A stretch of DNA of 64,000 nt from JANNNF01 sp040385825 (GCA_040385825.1 JAZKGQ010000006.1:1-64000), one strand, 5' to 3'; shown: positions 17,183 through 25,612, counted from the first letter of the stretch. Program-made: numbers and translations. Notes: generated by a model not told the origin, from the sequence alone.

Positions 17183-17257
17183 CCACATGTGGTGGTCAGA
17201 CGGATTTCAGGCCCAATTTTCCGACCCGGTTTTCTGACTAGAGTGCCGAGCCGCCCG

Positions 17258-17863
17258 TTACGCCCAGGGCCGCGAGCTTGCCGCCCGCGATTCGTAGGCG
17301 TCGATGGCGGTGGCTTTTTCCAGCGTCAGGCCGATATCATCCAACCCATTGATCAGACAGTGCTTGCGGAAGGCGTCCACCTCAAACCCAAAGCTCTGGC
17401 CGTCCGATGTGGTGATGGTCTGATCTTCCAGATTGACCGACATCCGGGCATTCGCGCCCTTGCGGGCATCCGCCATCAGCACGTCAACCACCTCGGCGGG
17501 CATCACGATGGGCAGAATGCCGTTCTTGAAGCAGTTGTTGTAGAAAATATCGGCAAAGCTGGTGGCCACCACGCAGCGGATACCGAAATCCAGCAAGGCC
17601 CAGGGCGCATGTTCGCGCGACGACCCGCAACCAAAGTTGTCGCCGGCCACAATGATCTGCGACGACCGATAGGCCGGCTGGTTCAGCACAAAATCGGCGA
17701 TCTCGCTGCCGTCAAGGTTATAGCGCATCTCGTCAAACAGGTTCACCCCAAGGCCCGACCGCTTGATCGTCTTCAGGAACTGCTTGGGGATGATCATATC
17801 GGTGTCGATATTGACCAGGGGCATGGGCGCCGCGATGCCGGTGAGGGTGGTGAATTTTTCCAT
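17258..17863 (-). CDS. leuD: 3-Isopropylmalate dehydratase small subunit
   Basis: A 201-residue swivel domain that pairs with LeuC to isomerise 2- to 3-isopropylmalate. Motifs: PLVNIDTDMIIPKQFLKTI at the N-terminus and GDNFGCGSSREHAPWALLDFGI, the substrate-binding signature. Length matches the bacterial family. It starts 12 bp after the leuC stop, so the two are one operon on the minus strand, closed by the terminator at 17156-17182. Confidence 0.97.
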   Translation of the reverse strand: MEKFTTLTGIAAPMPLVNIDTDMIIPKQFLKTIKRSGLGVNLFDEMRYNLDGSEIADFVLNQPAYRSSQIIVAGDNFGCGSSREHAPWALLDFGIRCVVATSFADIFYNNCFKNGILPIVMPAEVVDVLMADARKGANARMSVNLEDQTITTSDGQSFGFEVDAFRKHCLINGLDDIGLTLEKATAIDAYESRAASSRPWA

Positions 17864-17875
17864 GGTTTTCGCTCC

Positions 17876-19294
17876 TTACACCGTCTCTGCCATCAACTCG
17901 CGCACATCGGTCAGATGACCGGTGATCGCGGCGGCGGCGGCCATGCCGGGCGACAGCAGGTGGGTGCGTCCGCCGCGGCCCTGACGGCCCTCGAAGTTGC
18001 GGTTGGAGGTGGCGGCACAACGCTCGCCGGGCGCAAGCTGGTCGGGGTTCATTGCAAGGCACATGGAACAGCCGGCAAGACGCCATTCAAACCCTGCGTC
18101 AATGAAGATCTGCGCCAGACCTTCTTCCTCGGCCTGAGCGCGCACAAGGCCGGAGCCCGGCACGACCATAGCGCGGATGCCGTCTTTCTTTTTCCGGCCC
18201 TTCAGGATCGCCGCAGCAGCCCGCAGATCCTCGATCCGGCCATTGGTGCACGACCCGATGAACACGGTGTCGATCTTGATGTCCGACAGTTTCTGACCCG
18301 GCACGAGGCCCATGTAGTCCAGCGCGCGCTGCACGGCCTCGACCTTGCCGCCGGTGAAATCGGACGGCGAGGGCACGACGGCGGTGATCGGCAGAACATC
18401 TTCGGGGCTGGTGCCCCATGTGACCAAAGGTGCAATATCCTCGCCTTTGATCGTCACCACCTTGTCGAAATGCGCGCCTTCATCGGTGAACAGCGTCTTC
18501 CAATAGGTGACCGCAGCTTCCCACGCGGCCCCTTTGGGGGCATGCGGGCGGCCCATGCAGTACTGATAGGTTTTCTCGTCCGGCGCGATCAGACCTGCGC
18601 GCGCGCCGCCCTCGATCGCCATGTTGCAGACGGTCATGCGGCCTTCCATCGACAATTCGCGAATGGCCTGACCACAATATTCAATGACATAGCCGGTGCC
18701 GCCGCCAGTGCCGGTTTCCCCGATCACCGCCATGGTGATGTCCTTGGCAGTCACGCCGGGGCGCAGCGATCCGGTGATTTCCACCTTCATGTTCTTGCCC
18801 TTGCGCTGGATCAGCGTTTGCGTCGCCAGCACATGTTCCACCTCGGACGTGCCGATACCATGCGCCAAAGACCCGAAGGCGCCATGCGTCGCGGTGTGAG
18901 AATCGCCACACACAACCGTCATCCCCGGCAGGGTCCAGCCCTGCTCCGGGCCGACGATATGGACAATGCCCTGACGGACATCCGACACCGGATAGTAATG
19001 GATGCCAAAATCGCGGGCATTCTGGTCCAGCGCGGAAACCTGGATGCGGCTGTCTTCGGTCATCGTGGCCGCATTGGCGCGGTCCAGTGTGGTCGGCACG
19101 TTGTGATCCGGCACGGCGATGGTCTTTTCCGGCGCGCGAACCGTACGGCCCGTCATGCGCAGCCCTTCAAAGGCCTGCGGGCTGGTCACTTCATGCACCA
19201 GATGCCGGTCGATATACAAAAGGCAGGTGCCGTCTTCGGCCTGATGGACGACGTGATCGTCCCAGATCTTGTCATAGAGTGTGCGAGCGGTCAT
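17876..19294 (-). CDS. leuC: 3-Isopropylmalate dehydratase large subunit
   Basis: A 472-residue aconitase-superfamily protein carrying a 4Fe-4S cluster. The cluster cysteines are in FIGSCTNGR and GCSMCLAMNPD. VCGDSHTATHGAFG and STSNRNFEGRQG-like segments (here ATSNRNFEGRQGRGG) are conserved substrate-site motifs. The start MTARTLYDKIWDDH is the typical LeuC beginning. First gene of the leuCD operon. No leucine-rich leader peptide was found upstream. Confidence 0.97.
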   Translation of the reverse strand: MTARTLYDKIWDDHVVHQAEDGTCLLYIDRHLVHEVTSPQAFEGLRMTGRTVRAPEKTIAVPDHNVPTTLDRANAATMTEDSRIQVSALDQNARDFGIHYYPVSDVRQGIVHIVGPEQGWTLPGMTVVCGDSHTATHGAFGSLAHGIGTSEVEHVLATQTLIQRKGKNMKVEITGSLRPGVTAKDITMAVIGETGTGGGTGYVIEYCGQAIRELSMEGRMTVCNMAIEGGARAGLIAPDEKTYQYCMGRPHAPKGAAWEAAVTYWKTLFTDEGAHFDKVVTIKGEDIAPLVTWGTSPEDVLPITAVVPSPSDFTGGKVEAVQRALDYMGLVPGQKLSDIKIDTVFIGSCTNGRIEDLRAAAAILKGRKKKDGIRAMVVPGSGLVRAQAEEEGLAQIFIDAGFEWRLAGCSMCLAMNPDQLAPGERCAATSNRNFEGRQGRGGRTHLLSPGMAAAAAITGHLTDVRELMAETV

Positions 19295-19356
19295 GGCTCT
19301 TCCTCGGGTTTGGGAATGGCGTTGGAAAAAATCGGGCGCGTCGGGATGGCGGCGGG

Positions 19357-19443
19357 TCAACCGCGCGCCAGCACGCCTTGCAGGGCACCATAAAAGCGCC
19401 ACGGCATACGCGCATGATCATCCAAGGTGACGGTCCGGGTCAT
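19357..19443 (-). CDS. Possible 28-residue peptide upstream of leuC
   Basis: A short frame with normal GC3 encodes MTRTVTLDDHARMPWRF and a further 11 residues, 62 bp before leuC on the same strand. It is not leucine-rich, so it is not a classical attenuation leader. The ribosome site is weak. It could be a small conserved protein or chance. I do not recognise it. Confidence 0.25.
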   Translation of the reverse strand: MTRTVTLDDHARMPWRFYGALQGVLARG

Positions 19444-19525
19444 GGCCCGCCTGATACGCCCTTCGCGGGGTTCAGGCAAGCAAACTCCAACAGTCCAGGT
19501 CCGAAGACTGGCCAAGGCCGGCAGA

Positions 19526-19669
19526 TCAGTGGCCTGCGAACTTGCCCGCTGCGATTTCACGCTCGCGGCATTCCAGATCATAGATGCTGACGCTCTCGCT
19601 CAGATAGGCCAGCTCAAGGTCTTCGCGGCTGACGCGGCGGGGAAACAGATGATGGATCAGATAGCTCAT
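19526..19669 (-). CDS. Small DUF3563-like protein
   Basis: A 47-residue protein: MSYLIHHLFPRR, then SREDLELAYLSESVSIYDLE and CREREIAAGKFAGH. The pattern of an amphipathic N-terminus followed by AYLSESVSIYDLExRxRxI resembles DUF3563/YjiS-like small proteins that are widespread in proteobacteria and often RNA- or stress-linked. That link is family-level knowledge, not shown here. AGGAG seven bases before the ATG at 19669 supports this start; the frame continues upstream but without such support. Confidence 0.7.
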   Translation of the reverse strand: MSYLIHHLFPRRVSREDLELAYLSESVSIYDLECREREIAAGKFAGH

Positions 19670-19856
19670 GTCGTTTACTCCTGTAGCCTCCCTTGGCACC
19701 AAGATGCTGCGCCGCGGCATGAATTGCCAGCCCCGGATGCGGGATTGCGCCATGCGCCTCACGCATAGCTGCGCCACGGGGCGCAAGCCGCTGCCATTCG
19801 CCCTTGCAACCGGGCCTGACCCGGCGTATCCGCGCAGGCTTGCGTTTATCGCCGCG

Positions 19857-19885
19857 TTGAGAAGCGCGCCCTGCGGTGCTAGACT
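19857..19885 (+). promoter_or_regulatory. Candidate sigma-70 promoter for rsfS-rlmH
   Basis: TTGAGA (19857-19862), 17-base spacer, TAGACT (19880-19885), about 40 bp upstream of the rsfS ATG. It closely matches the consensus. Confidence 0.6.
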
Positions 19886-19926
19886 GCGCCTGAATTCCCT
19901 GTGCCGGGCTGAAATGGCACGCGTTT

Positions 19927-20403
19927 ATGGAGGACGTTGTCCTGTCTCATTCTGACCCTGCCACCGGATTGCCGGTCGGCCCCCGCGACCCCCGCCCCTA
20001 CGGCGCGGCAAGTGCCCCCCCCGATTACAGCGCCGAGCAGTTGCTGGCGACGGTGCTGGAATCGGTTGACGACGACAAGGCCGAAGACATCGTGCAGATC
20101 GACCTGCGCGGCCGGTCGGACGTGGCCGATTACATGGTGATCTGTTCGGGCCGGTCCACCCGGCAAGTGGCGGCCATTTCGGAAAAGCTGGCCGACCGCC
20201 TGAAGCAGGACTACCGCATCACCGCGCGGATGGAAGGCAAGGACACCGGCGATTGGGTGCTGATCGATACGGGCGATGTGATCGTCCATGTCTTTCGCCC
20301 CGAAGTGCGCGACTTTTATCAGCTTGAAAAGATGTGGCTTGCCGGGTCCGCCCACCGTGGGATGGCCGAGCGCGACGCCGCAGATTTCGACAGCGACACT
20401 TGA
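19927..20403 (+). CDS. rsfS: Ribosomal silencing factor RsfS
   Basis: A 158-residue protein of the RsfS/Iojap family, which binds uL14 and blocks subunit joining when nutrients are low. After an extended Pro-rich head of about 35 residues come LLATVLESVDDDKAEDIVQI, YMVICSGRSTRQVAAISEKL and DWVLIDTGDVIVHVFRPEVRDFYQLEKMW, the family signature. The ATG at 19927 lacks a good upstream ribosome site, and a GGAGG lies just inside the frame, so the true start may be slightly downstream. Coupled to rlmH. Confidence 0.95.
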   Translation: MEDVVLSHSDPATGLPVGPRDPRPYGAASAPPDYSAEQLLATVLESVDDDKAEDIVQIDLRGRSDVADYMVICSGRSTRQVAAISEKLADRLKQDYRITARMEGKDTGDWVLIDTGDVIVHVFRPEVRDFYQLEKMWLAGSAHRGMAERDAADFDSDT

Positions 20404-20873
20404 TGCGCGTCCACCTCTGCGCCGTGGGTCGCCTGCGGGCCGGGCCGGAACGCGCATTGGTGGACGACTACATCACCCGCTTTGACCGCACCGGGCGGCC
20501 CCTTGGCCTGGGGCCGCTGACGGAACACGAGGTTGAAGACAGGAAAAACCTCGGCATGACGGCAGAGGGCGATCTTCTGGCCCGTGCCGTGCCATCCGGG
20601 GCGCTGCTGGCCGTGCTGGACGAACGCGGCGTGGTGCTGTCCAGCCCCGATTTTGCCGCCCAGCTTGCCCGCTGGCGCGATGGCGGGCGGCAGGACGTGG
20701 CCTTCGTGATCGGCGGGGCAGACGGGATCGCCCCGCCCTTGCGCGCCCGCGCCGATTTTGCGCTGTCCTTTGGCCGCATGGTCTGGCCGCACATGCTGGT
20801 CCGGGTGATGCTGGCCGAACAGTTGTACCGGGCCGCGACGATTCTGGGCGGTGGCCCCTACCATCGCGCCTGA
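20403..20873 (+). CDS. rlmH: 23S rRNA pseudouridine-1915 N3-methyltransferase RlmH
   Basis: A 156-residue SPOUT methyltransferase acting on helix 69 of 23S rRNA in the 70S ribosome. Motifs: LLAVLDERGVVLSSPDFAAQ, FVIGGADGIAPPL (SAM knot), and FGRMVWPHMLVRVMLAEQLYRA with a terminal GGPYHRA, as in all RlmH. The start ATG overlaps the rsfS stop (TGATG), so the two are translationally coupled. This gene order is conserved across many bacteria. Confidence 0.96.
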   Translation: MRVHLCAVGRLRAGPERALVDDYITRFDRTGRPLGLGPLTEHEVEDRKNLGMTAEGDLLARAVPSGALLAVLDERGVVLSSPDFAAQLARWRDGGRQDVAFVIGGADGIAPPLRARADFALSFGRMVWPHMLVRVMLAEQLYRAATILGGGPYHRA

Positions 20874-20887
20874 CCCTGCCTGCCCTT

Positions 20888-20904
20888 GCTGTATCCGATA
20901 CAGC
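20888..20904. promoter_or_regulatory. Perfect 17-bp palindrome between rlmH and dapA
   Basis: GCTGTATC-C-GATACAGC, with 8-bp arms and one central base, 14 bp after the rlmH stop and 93 bp before dapA. Without a T tract it looks more like a protein-binding operator than a terminator; either is possible. Confidence 0.45.
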
Positions 20905-20917
20905 CTGATGGCTTGGC

Positions 20918-20965
20918 AATCGCCCGTCGCCCCGTTAGGTAAGGCCACGATTGCAACGGGCGATT
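20918..20965. promoter_or_regulatory. Inverted repeat in the dapA 5' region
   Basis: AATCGCCCGT (20918-20927) and ACGGGCGATT (20956-20965), perfect 10-bp arms separated by 28 bases, ending about 31 bp before the dapA ATG. In RNA it could form a leader stem-loop; no known lysine riboswitch pattern was recognised. Confidence 0.4.
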
Positions 20966-20996
20966 CAAGATGCCCCCAAGAACGGAGACGCGTGCC

Positions 20997-21869
20997 ATGA
21001 TCAAAGGGTCCATTCCTGCCTTGGTCACGCCGTTCAAGAAGGGCGCCGTCGATCTTGACACCCTGCGCGCGCTGGTCGACTGGCATATCGCGGAAGGCTC
21101 CACCGGGCTGGTGCCAGTGGGCACCACGGGCGAAAGCCCGACGCTGAGCCATGAAGAACATGAACAGGTGGTCGAGGCGGTGGTGTCCTTCGCCGCAGGC
21201 CGGGTGCCGGTGATTGCCGGGGCGGGGTCGAACAACACGGCCGAAGGCATCCGCCTGATCCGCCATGCCGAACGGGTGGGGGCTGACGCCGCATTGGTGG
21301 TGACGCCCTATTACAACAAGCCGACCCAAGCCGGGCTGATCGCGCATTTCACCGCCCTGCATGACTGCTGCGCCCTGCCCATCGTGATCTACAACATTCC
21401 GGGCCGGTCGGTGGTCGATATGTCGCCCGACACCATGGGCGCGCTGGCAAAACTGCCCCGCATCATCGGCGTCAAGGATGCCACCGGCAAGATCGAACGC
21501 GTGTCGATGCAGCGCATGACTTGCGGTGCGGATTTCATCCAGTTGTCGGGCGAGGATGCCACGGCGCTTGGCTTCAACGCACATGGCGGGGTGGGCTGCA
21601 TTTCCGTGACCGCCAACGTCGCCCCGCGCCTGTGTGCCGCGTTTCAGGCGGCGACGCTGGCGGGGGACTATGCCAAGGCGCTGGAGTATCAGGACCGTCT
21701 GATGCCGCTGCACGAGGCAATCTTCATCGAACCGGGACTGGCGGGGGCGAAATACGGCCTGTCCCTGCTGGGCCGCTGCGATGCCGAGGTGCGCCTGCCG
21801 CTGGTGGGGCTGACCGATGGCACCAAGGCCCGGATCAAGGCCGCCATGCAGCACGCCGGGCTGCTGTGA
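20997..21869 (+). CDS. dapA: 4-Hydroxy-tetrahydrodipicolinate synthase
   Basis: A 290-residue class I aldolase condensing pyruvate with aspartate semialdehyde, the first committed step to diaminopimelate and lysine. The Schiff-base lysine is Lys160 in IIGVKDATGK, the catalytic tyrosine is Tyr132 in YNIPGRS, and GTTGESPTL (about 42-50) holds the substrate threonines. Length and motif order are canonical. The start MIKGSIPALVTPF is typical; an earlier ATG at 20970 is unlikely. Other DAP genes (dapE, dapD, asd) are elsewhere in the window. Confidence 0.97.
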   Translation: MIKGSIPALVTPFKKGAVDLDTLRALVDWHIAEGSTGLVPVGTTGESPTLSHEEHEQVVEAVVSFAAGRVPVIAGAGSNNTAEGIRLIRHAERVGADAALVVTPYYNKPTQAGLIAHFTALHDCCALPIVIYNIPGRSVVDMSPDTMGALAKLPRIIGVKDATGKIERVSMQRMTCGADFIQLSGEDATALGFNAHGGVGCISVTANVAPRLCAAFQAATLAGDYAKALEYQDRLMPLHEAIFIEPGLAGAKYGLSLLGRCDAEVRLPLVGLTDGTKARIKAAMQHAGLL

Positions 21870-21900
21870 CGGCTGACCCCTTGCAAGACCCGTGCCGCGC

Positions 21901-22761
21901 ATGACCCCGAATTTGCGCGGCGCGGCATTCATGGTTGCGGCCATGGCGGGGTTTGCGGTTGAGGACATGTTCCTCAAGGCCGCCGCGCGCAGCCTGCCGT
22001 TGGGGCAGATCATCCTGATCGTCGGGGCGGTTGGTATGGTGGTGTTCGGCCTGATGGCCCGGCGCATGGGCGAGCCTGCGCTGCATCCGGCCATGCTGTC
22101 GCGCCCCTTGCTGATCCGGTCGGGGTTCGAGGTGGCGGGGCGGCTGTTCTATTCGCTGGCCATCGCGCTGACGCCCTTGTCCACCACATCGGCCATTCTG
22201 CAAGCCACGCCTTTGCTGGTGGTCGCCGCAGCGGCGCTGCTGTTTGGCGAGCGCGTGGATTGGCGCCGCTGGGCTGCCGTTCTGGTGGGGTTTGTCGGGG
22301 TGCTGGTGATCCTGCGCCCCGGTCTTGCCGGGTTTGATGCGATGTCCCTGCTGGCCGTGGCCGGGATGATCGGCTTTGCCGGGCGCGATCTGGCCACCCG
22401 TGCAGCACCTGCCGTGCTGTCGAACCGGCAGCTTGGCGTCACCGGCTTTGCCATGCTGACCCTGGCCGGGGCGATCATTCTGGCCGTCACGGGCGGGGCT
22501 GCGGTGCCCGATTTGCAGGCGGCGGCGTTGGTCGCGGCGACCGCGCTGTTCGCAATCCTTGCCTATCACGCCCTGACCTCGGCCATGCGGACCGGCGAAA
22601 TGTCGGTCGTCACCCCCTTCCGCTATACTAGGCTGGTGTTTGCGATGGTGTTTGCGGTGCTGGTGTTCGGCGAGACGCCGGACATGGCCACCCTGATCGG
22701 GTCGGCGCTGATCGTGGCCTCGGGTGTCTACACCCTGACCCGCGCCCGCAAGTCCGCCTGA
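21901..22761 (+). CDS. EamA/DMT-family membrane transporter
   Basis: A 286-residue protein with ten hydrophobic helices in two EamA units. The second unit contains VVTPFRYTRLVFAMVFAVLVFGE, a DMT hallmark. It begins MTPNLRGAAFMVAAMAGFA, sharing its first eight residues with the DMT gene at 12825-13787, so the two are related paralogues. A GTG nine bases upstream (21892) is an alternative start. It follows dapA by 31 bp and may be co-transcribed. Substrate unknown. Confidence 0.85.
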   Translation: MTPNLRGAAFMVAAMAGFAVEDMFLKAAARSLPLGQIILIVGAVGMVVFGLMARRMGEPALHPAMLSRPLLIRSGFEVAGRLFYSLAIALTPLSTTSAILQATPLLVVAAAALLFGERVDWRRWAAVLVGFVGVLVILRPGLAGFDAMSLLAVAGMIGFAGRDLATRAAPAVLSNRQLGVTGFAMLTLAGAIILAVTGGAAVPDLQAAALVAATALFAILAYHALTSAMRTGEMSVVTPFRYTRLVFAMVFAVLVFGETPDMATLIGSALIVASGVYTLTRARKSA

Positions 22762-23011
22762 CGGCCATTGCGGCGAATCGGCGGCGGAATTTCTGCGCAA
22801 GTCATTGTATTTGAAGTAAATAATACTTAACGGCGCGTTAAGGCCCGGCAGATCTGGCAACATGTGCCCTGCCATTCGCCTGTTGTTTCTGTCTGCGCAT
22901 CAATGCCGCCGGGCCGCCGCAGACATGGCATGAAAATGGCAAAATCCGGGTGCTAATGGGGCAGAAGGTCACAGCGACCGCCACAAACACCACCAACAAA
23001 GGATGCCCCCC
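22762..23011. promoter_or_regulatory. AT-rich island with palindrome before the short Hint gene
   Basis: Within GC-rich surroundings, 22805-22845 is AT-rich. It carries CTTAACG-GCG-CGTTAAG (22826-22842), a perfect 7-bp inverted repeat with a 3-base centre, next to GTATT and AATAC half-repeats. This suits a promoter/operator for the downstream Hint-like gene. No clean -35/-10 pair was identified. Confidence 0.45.
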
Positions 23012-23557
23012 ATGTTCCTGCGCGATTTCACCCGCCACACCGCCACCCCGGTTTCCGCAGCCCCCGCGACCACGGGCCTCACCGCCGCGACGCTGGTGGA
23101 AACCGATCACGGCTGGGTTGCCGCCGCCAGTCTGACGGTGGGCCGCATCGTGCAGACGCTGGATGGCGGTGCTGTGCGGATTGTCACCCTGCAGCGGCAG
23201 ACCCTGCCTGCAACGACCGCCCTGATCCACCTGCCCGGCGGCGTGCTGGACAATTGCAGCGACCTGCTGCTGCTGCCGCGCCAGATGGTTCTGCTCGACA
23301 CGCTGGGCACGCTGGACGCGCCCTATGCGCTGACCTCTGCCGCGTCGCTGCTGACCCTGCCGGGGGTTACCTTGCGCAAATCGCCCCACGCGGTGCAGGT
23401 GATCACCCCCGGATTTGCCAGCGAGGAAGTCCTCTGGGCAAATTCCGGCGTGCTGCTGCATTGCCCCGGCAGGCAGGCCCAGCCCGGCTTTTTCCCGCAC
23501 CTGACCGCGCCACAGGCCAAGGCCCTGCTGACCTGCCGCTCCCGGCTGGCAGCATGA
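23012..23557 (+). CDS. Short Hint-like (hedgehog/intein-fold) protein, catalytic residue missing
   Basis: A 181-residue protein resembling the Hint domains found in Rhodobacteraceae secreted proteins. LTAATLVETDHGWVAAASLT and VGRIVQTLDGGAVRIVTLQR correspond to the first Hint strands; LLLLPRQMVLLDTL corresponds to the LSPxHRxLV-like segment. The autoprocessing cysteine expected at the domain start is absent (GLTAAT instead of CFxxGT), so self-cleavage is unlikely. The start at 23012 has AAAGGA eight bases upstream. No signal peptide. Role unknown; assignment is by pattern only. Confidence 0.6.
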   Translation: MFLRDFTRHTATPVSAAPATTGLTAATLVETDHGWVAAASLTVGRIVQTLDGGAVRIVTLQRQTLPATTALIHLPGGVLDNCSDLLLLPRQMVLLDTLGTLDAPYALTSAASLLTLPGVTLRKSPHAVQVITPGFASEEVLWANSGVLLHCPGRQAQPGFFPHLTAPQAKALLTCRSRLAA

Positions 23558-23606
23558 CAGGCGACATATGGACTTTGGCGGTGCCAGCCCCTATCTCTGG
23601 CTCATC

Positions 23607-24089
23607 ATGGCCGAAAAATCCGATCCCAACTCCAAACTCATCGCCGAAAACCGCCGGGCGCGGTTCGACTATGCCATCGAAAGCGACATCGAGGCCGGCA
23701 TCATCCTGCTGGGGTCCGAGGTCAAGAGCCTGCGCCAGGGCGGATCGAACATCGCCGAAAGCTATGCAAGCGTCGAAGGCGGCGAGCTGTGGTTGATCAA
23801 CGGCTACATCGCGCCCTATGTGCAGGCCAAGACCTGGGGCCATGACGAACGCCGCCACCGCAAGCTGCTGGTGTCGCGCAAGGAAATGTCCCGGCTGTGG
23901 AACGCCACCGCGCGCGAAGGCATGACCATCGTGCCGTTGAAGATGTATTTCAACGAACGCGGCATCGTGAAGCTGAAAATCGGCATCGCCAAGGGCAAGA
24001 AACTGGCCGACAAACGCGAAACCTCGGCCAAGCGCGACTGGGACCGCCAGAAGGCCCGCATCATGAAGCAGGGCCATCAGGGGCTGTAA
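23607..24089 (+). CDS. smpB: SsrA-binding protein SmpB
   Basis: A 160-residue tmRNA partner in trans-translation. Motifs: IAENRRARFDYAI, EAGIILLGSEVKSLRQG, HDERRHRKLLVSR, and the C-terminal tail KGKKLADKRETSAKRDWDRQ that mimics mRNA in the decoding centre. The start MAEKSDPNSK is canonical; the frame extends 39 bases upstream with no support. The tmRNA gene is not in the window. It converges with the RTX gene, separated by five bases. Confidence 0.97.
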   Translation: MAEKSDPNSKLIAENRRARFDYAIESDIEAGIILLGSEVKSLRQGGSNIAESYASVEGGELWLINGYIAPYVQAKTWGHDERRHRKLLVSRKEMSRLWNATAREGMTIVPLKMYFNERGIVKLKIGIAKGKKLADKRETSAKRDWDRQKARIMKQGHQGL

Positions 24090-24094
24090 GCCAC

Positions 24095-25561
24095 CTACAG
24101 GATGAAGTCATCCGCCGTCAGCGCCAGATTGCCGTCCAGCCGCAGCACGGTAAAGGCACTGGCCGAGTTATAGCTGATGGCGACCAGAGTGTAGGCCCCC
24201 GAAAACCGATAGTTGATCTGGCCGAAATCGGTGATCGCCCCGGTGCCGACAAAACTGAACGCCTGATCGGACGGGCTGGATTGCACCGCATCCATCGCCG
24301 ACAGGTCGATCACATCAGCGCCCTGGATGAAATCGGTGATCCGGTCCAGCCCGCCGCCGGAAATGGCGATGAAATCCTCGAAATCCTCGAACACAAAGCG
24401 GTCAGCCCCGCCCCCGCCGGTCAGCACATCCACATCAAGGCCCCCGGTCAGCACATCATTGCCATCACCGCCCTGCAGCGTATCGCGCCCCTCGGCCCCG
24501 GTGAGGCGGTCATTGCCTTCGTCGCCGCCCACAAGATCAGCGCCCAGGCCCCCGAACAGGCGGTCGTCCCCTGCGCGGCCGAAAATCCTGTCATTGCCCA
24601 CGGCCCCCAGCAGAATGTCGGCAGCGCCGCTGCCCACCAGCACGTCATGGCCCTGACCAGCCACAACCCGCTCGATGCCGGTCAGATCATCGGTTGCCCC
24701 TGCGATCCGGGCCAGCCCGGTGATCAGGTTCACGTTGACCGCCGCAAACGTGTTGCCAAAGCTGTAGGTGTCGATCCCGGCGCCGCCGTCAATCTCGTCG
24801 CTGCCATCGCCGTCCAGCGCCAGAAACAGGTCGTTGCCGCCCGCCCCTACCATGGTGTCACGGTCAAGCCCGCCCAACACCGTGTCACCAAAGCTGCTGC
24901 CCTGAAAGTCGTCGTTCCCCGCCCCCAGATGCACCTGCGCCAGAAACTGCCCGCCCGCGCCATCGACCAGATCATCGCCCGCCAGCATCAGCACGTCCAG
25001 GGTAATCACCCCCCGGTTCACCAGCCGGTCGCCAAAATCGCTGAGCAAAACCGCCCCGTCGATCAGGCCAAGATTGACAACGTCTGATACCCCAAGGCCC
25101 GAAATCGCCCCGCTGCCGCCAATGATGCTGCCACTGTTGACAAGGGTCAGCGCCCCAAGGGCCGACACCGCATATTGGGACGCGGACACCAGCCCGGTAT
25201 TGGTTACGGTCAGGCTGCTTTCCGAATAGATCGCATTTTCACTCGATATCGTGCCTGCGTTGATGATGCGGCCCCCTGCGGCTTCAAGCGACACGGCCTG
25301 GGTATTGCCGGTTACACTACCACCTGCATACACCCTGAGGGTGCCATTCACTGCCGCGAAAGTCACGCCGAAATACCCGGCAACATGGCCTGCAACCTCG
25401 ACCGTCTGAAAGATTTCCTGCGTCACCACGCCAGAGCCAAACTGTGCCGTGCTGCCGATGACGATGCCGTCGGTCACAATCAACAGGTCTGCAATGCCGG
25501 TCAGCACGAACCCGTCGGTGGTGCCGGACACCAGACTTGCCGTCGGAATGAAGGTTGCCAT
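24095..25561 (-). CDS. RTX calcium-binding repeat protein, probable type I secretion substrate
   Basis: A 488-residue extracellular protein. Residues about 1-200 form a repetitive beta-helix-like region rich in N-x-G turns (GTISSENAIYSESSLTV, TLVNSGSIIGG). The middle and C-terminus carry at least eight GGxGxD-type nonapeptides (GGAGGNDLF-like, GGDGNDVLTGG, GGGGADRFVF), followed by a serralysin-like tail ending in LTADDFIL. No Sec signal. This architecture is typical of substrates of type I ABC exporters, which recognise the C-terminus; a PrtD/HlyD pair lies 9 kb away. No enzymatic domain recognised. Confidence 0.88.
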   Translation of the reverse strand: MATFIPTASLVSGTTDGFVLTGIADLLIVTDGIVIGSTAQFGSGVVTQEIFQTVEVAGHVAGYFGVTFAAVNGTLRVYAGGSVTGNTQAVSLEAAGGRIINAGTISSENAIYSESSLTVTNTGLVSASQYAVSALGALTLVNSGSIIGGSGAISGLGVSDVVNLGLIDGAVLLSDFGDRLVNRGVITLDVLMLAGDDLVDGAGGQFLAQVHLGAGNDDFQGSSFGDTVLGGLDRDTMVGAGGNDLFLALDGDGSDEIDGGAGIDTYSFGNTFAAVNVNLITGLARIAGATDDLTGIERVVAGQGHDVLVGSGAADILLGAVGNDRIFGRAGDDRLFGGLGADLVGGDEGNDRLTGAEGRDTLQGGDGNDVLTGGLDVDVLTGGGGADRFVFEDFEDFIAISGGGLDRITDFIQGADVIDLSAMDAVQSSPSDQAFSFVGTGAITDFGQINYRFSGAYTLVAISYNSASAFTVLRLDGNLALTADDFIL

Positions 25562-25612
25562 GCGATATGCCCCGCTGAAATGCCTGATCCGTCTGAAACA
25601 ATGCCCTCAGCG

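Noticed and set aside
17105..19393. 762-codon plus-strand frame opposite leuD and leuC
   Set aside because: Antisense artefact of high GC3; leuC and leuD are unmistakable on the other strand.
19295..19525. Leucine attenuator before leuC
   Set aside because: No short leucine-rich leader frame and no alternative terminator stem were found.
23558..24094. tmRNA gene next to smpB
   Set aside because: No tmRNA-like ends or tag-encoding frame can be seen; the flanks are coding on both sides.
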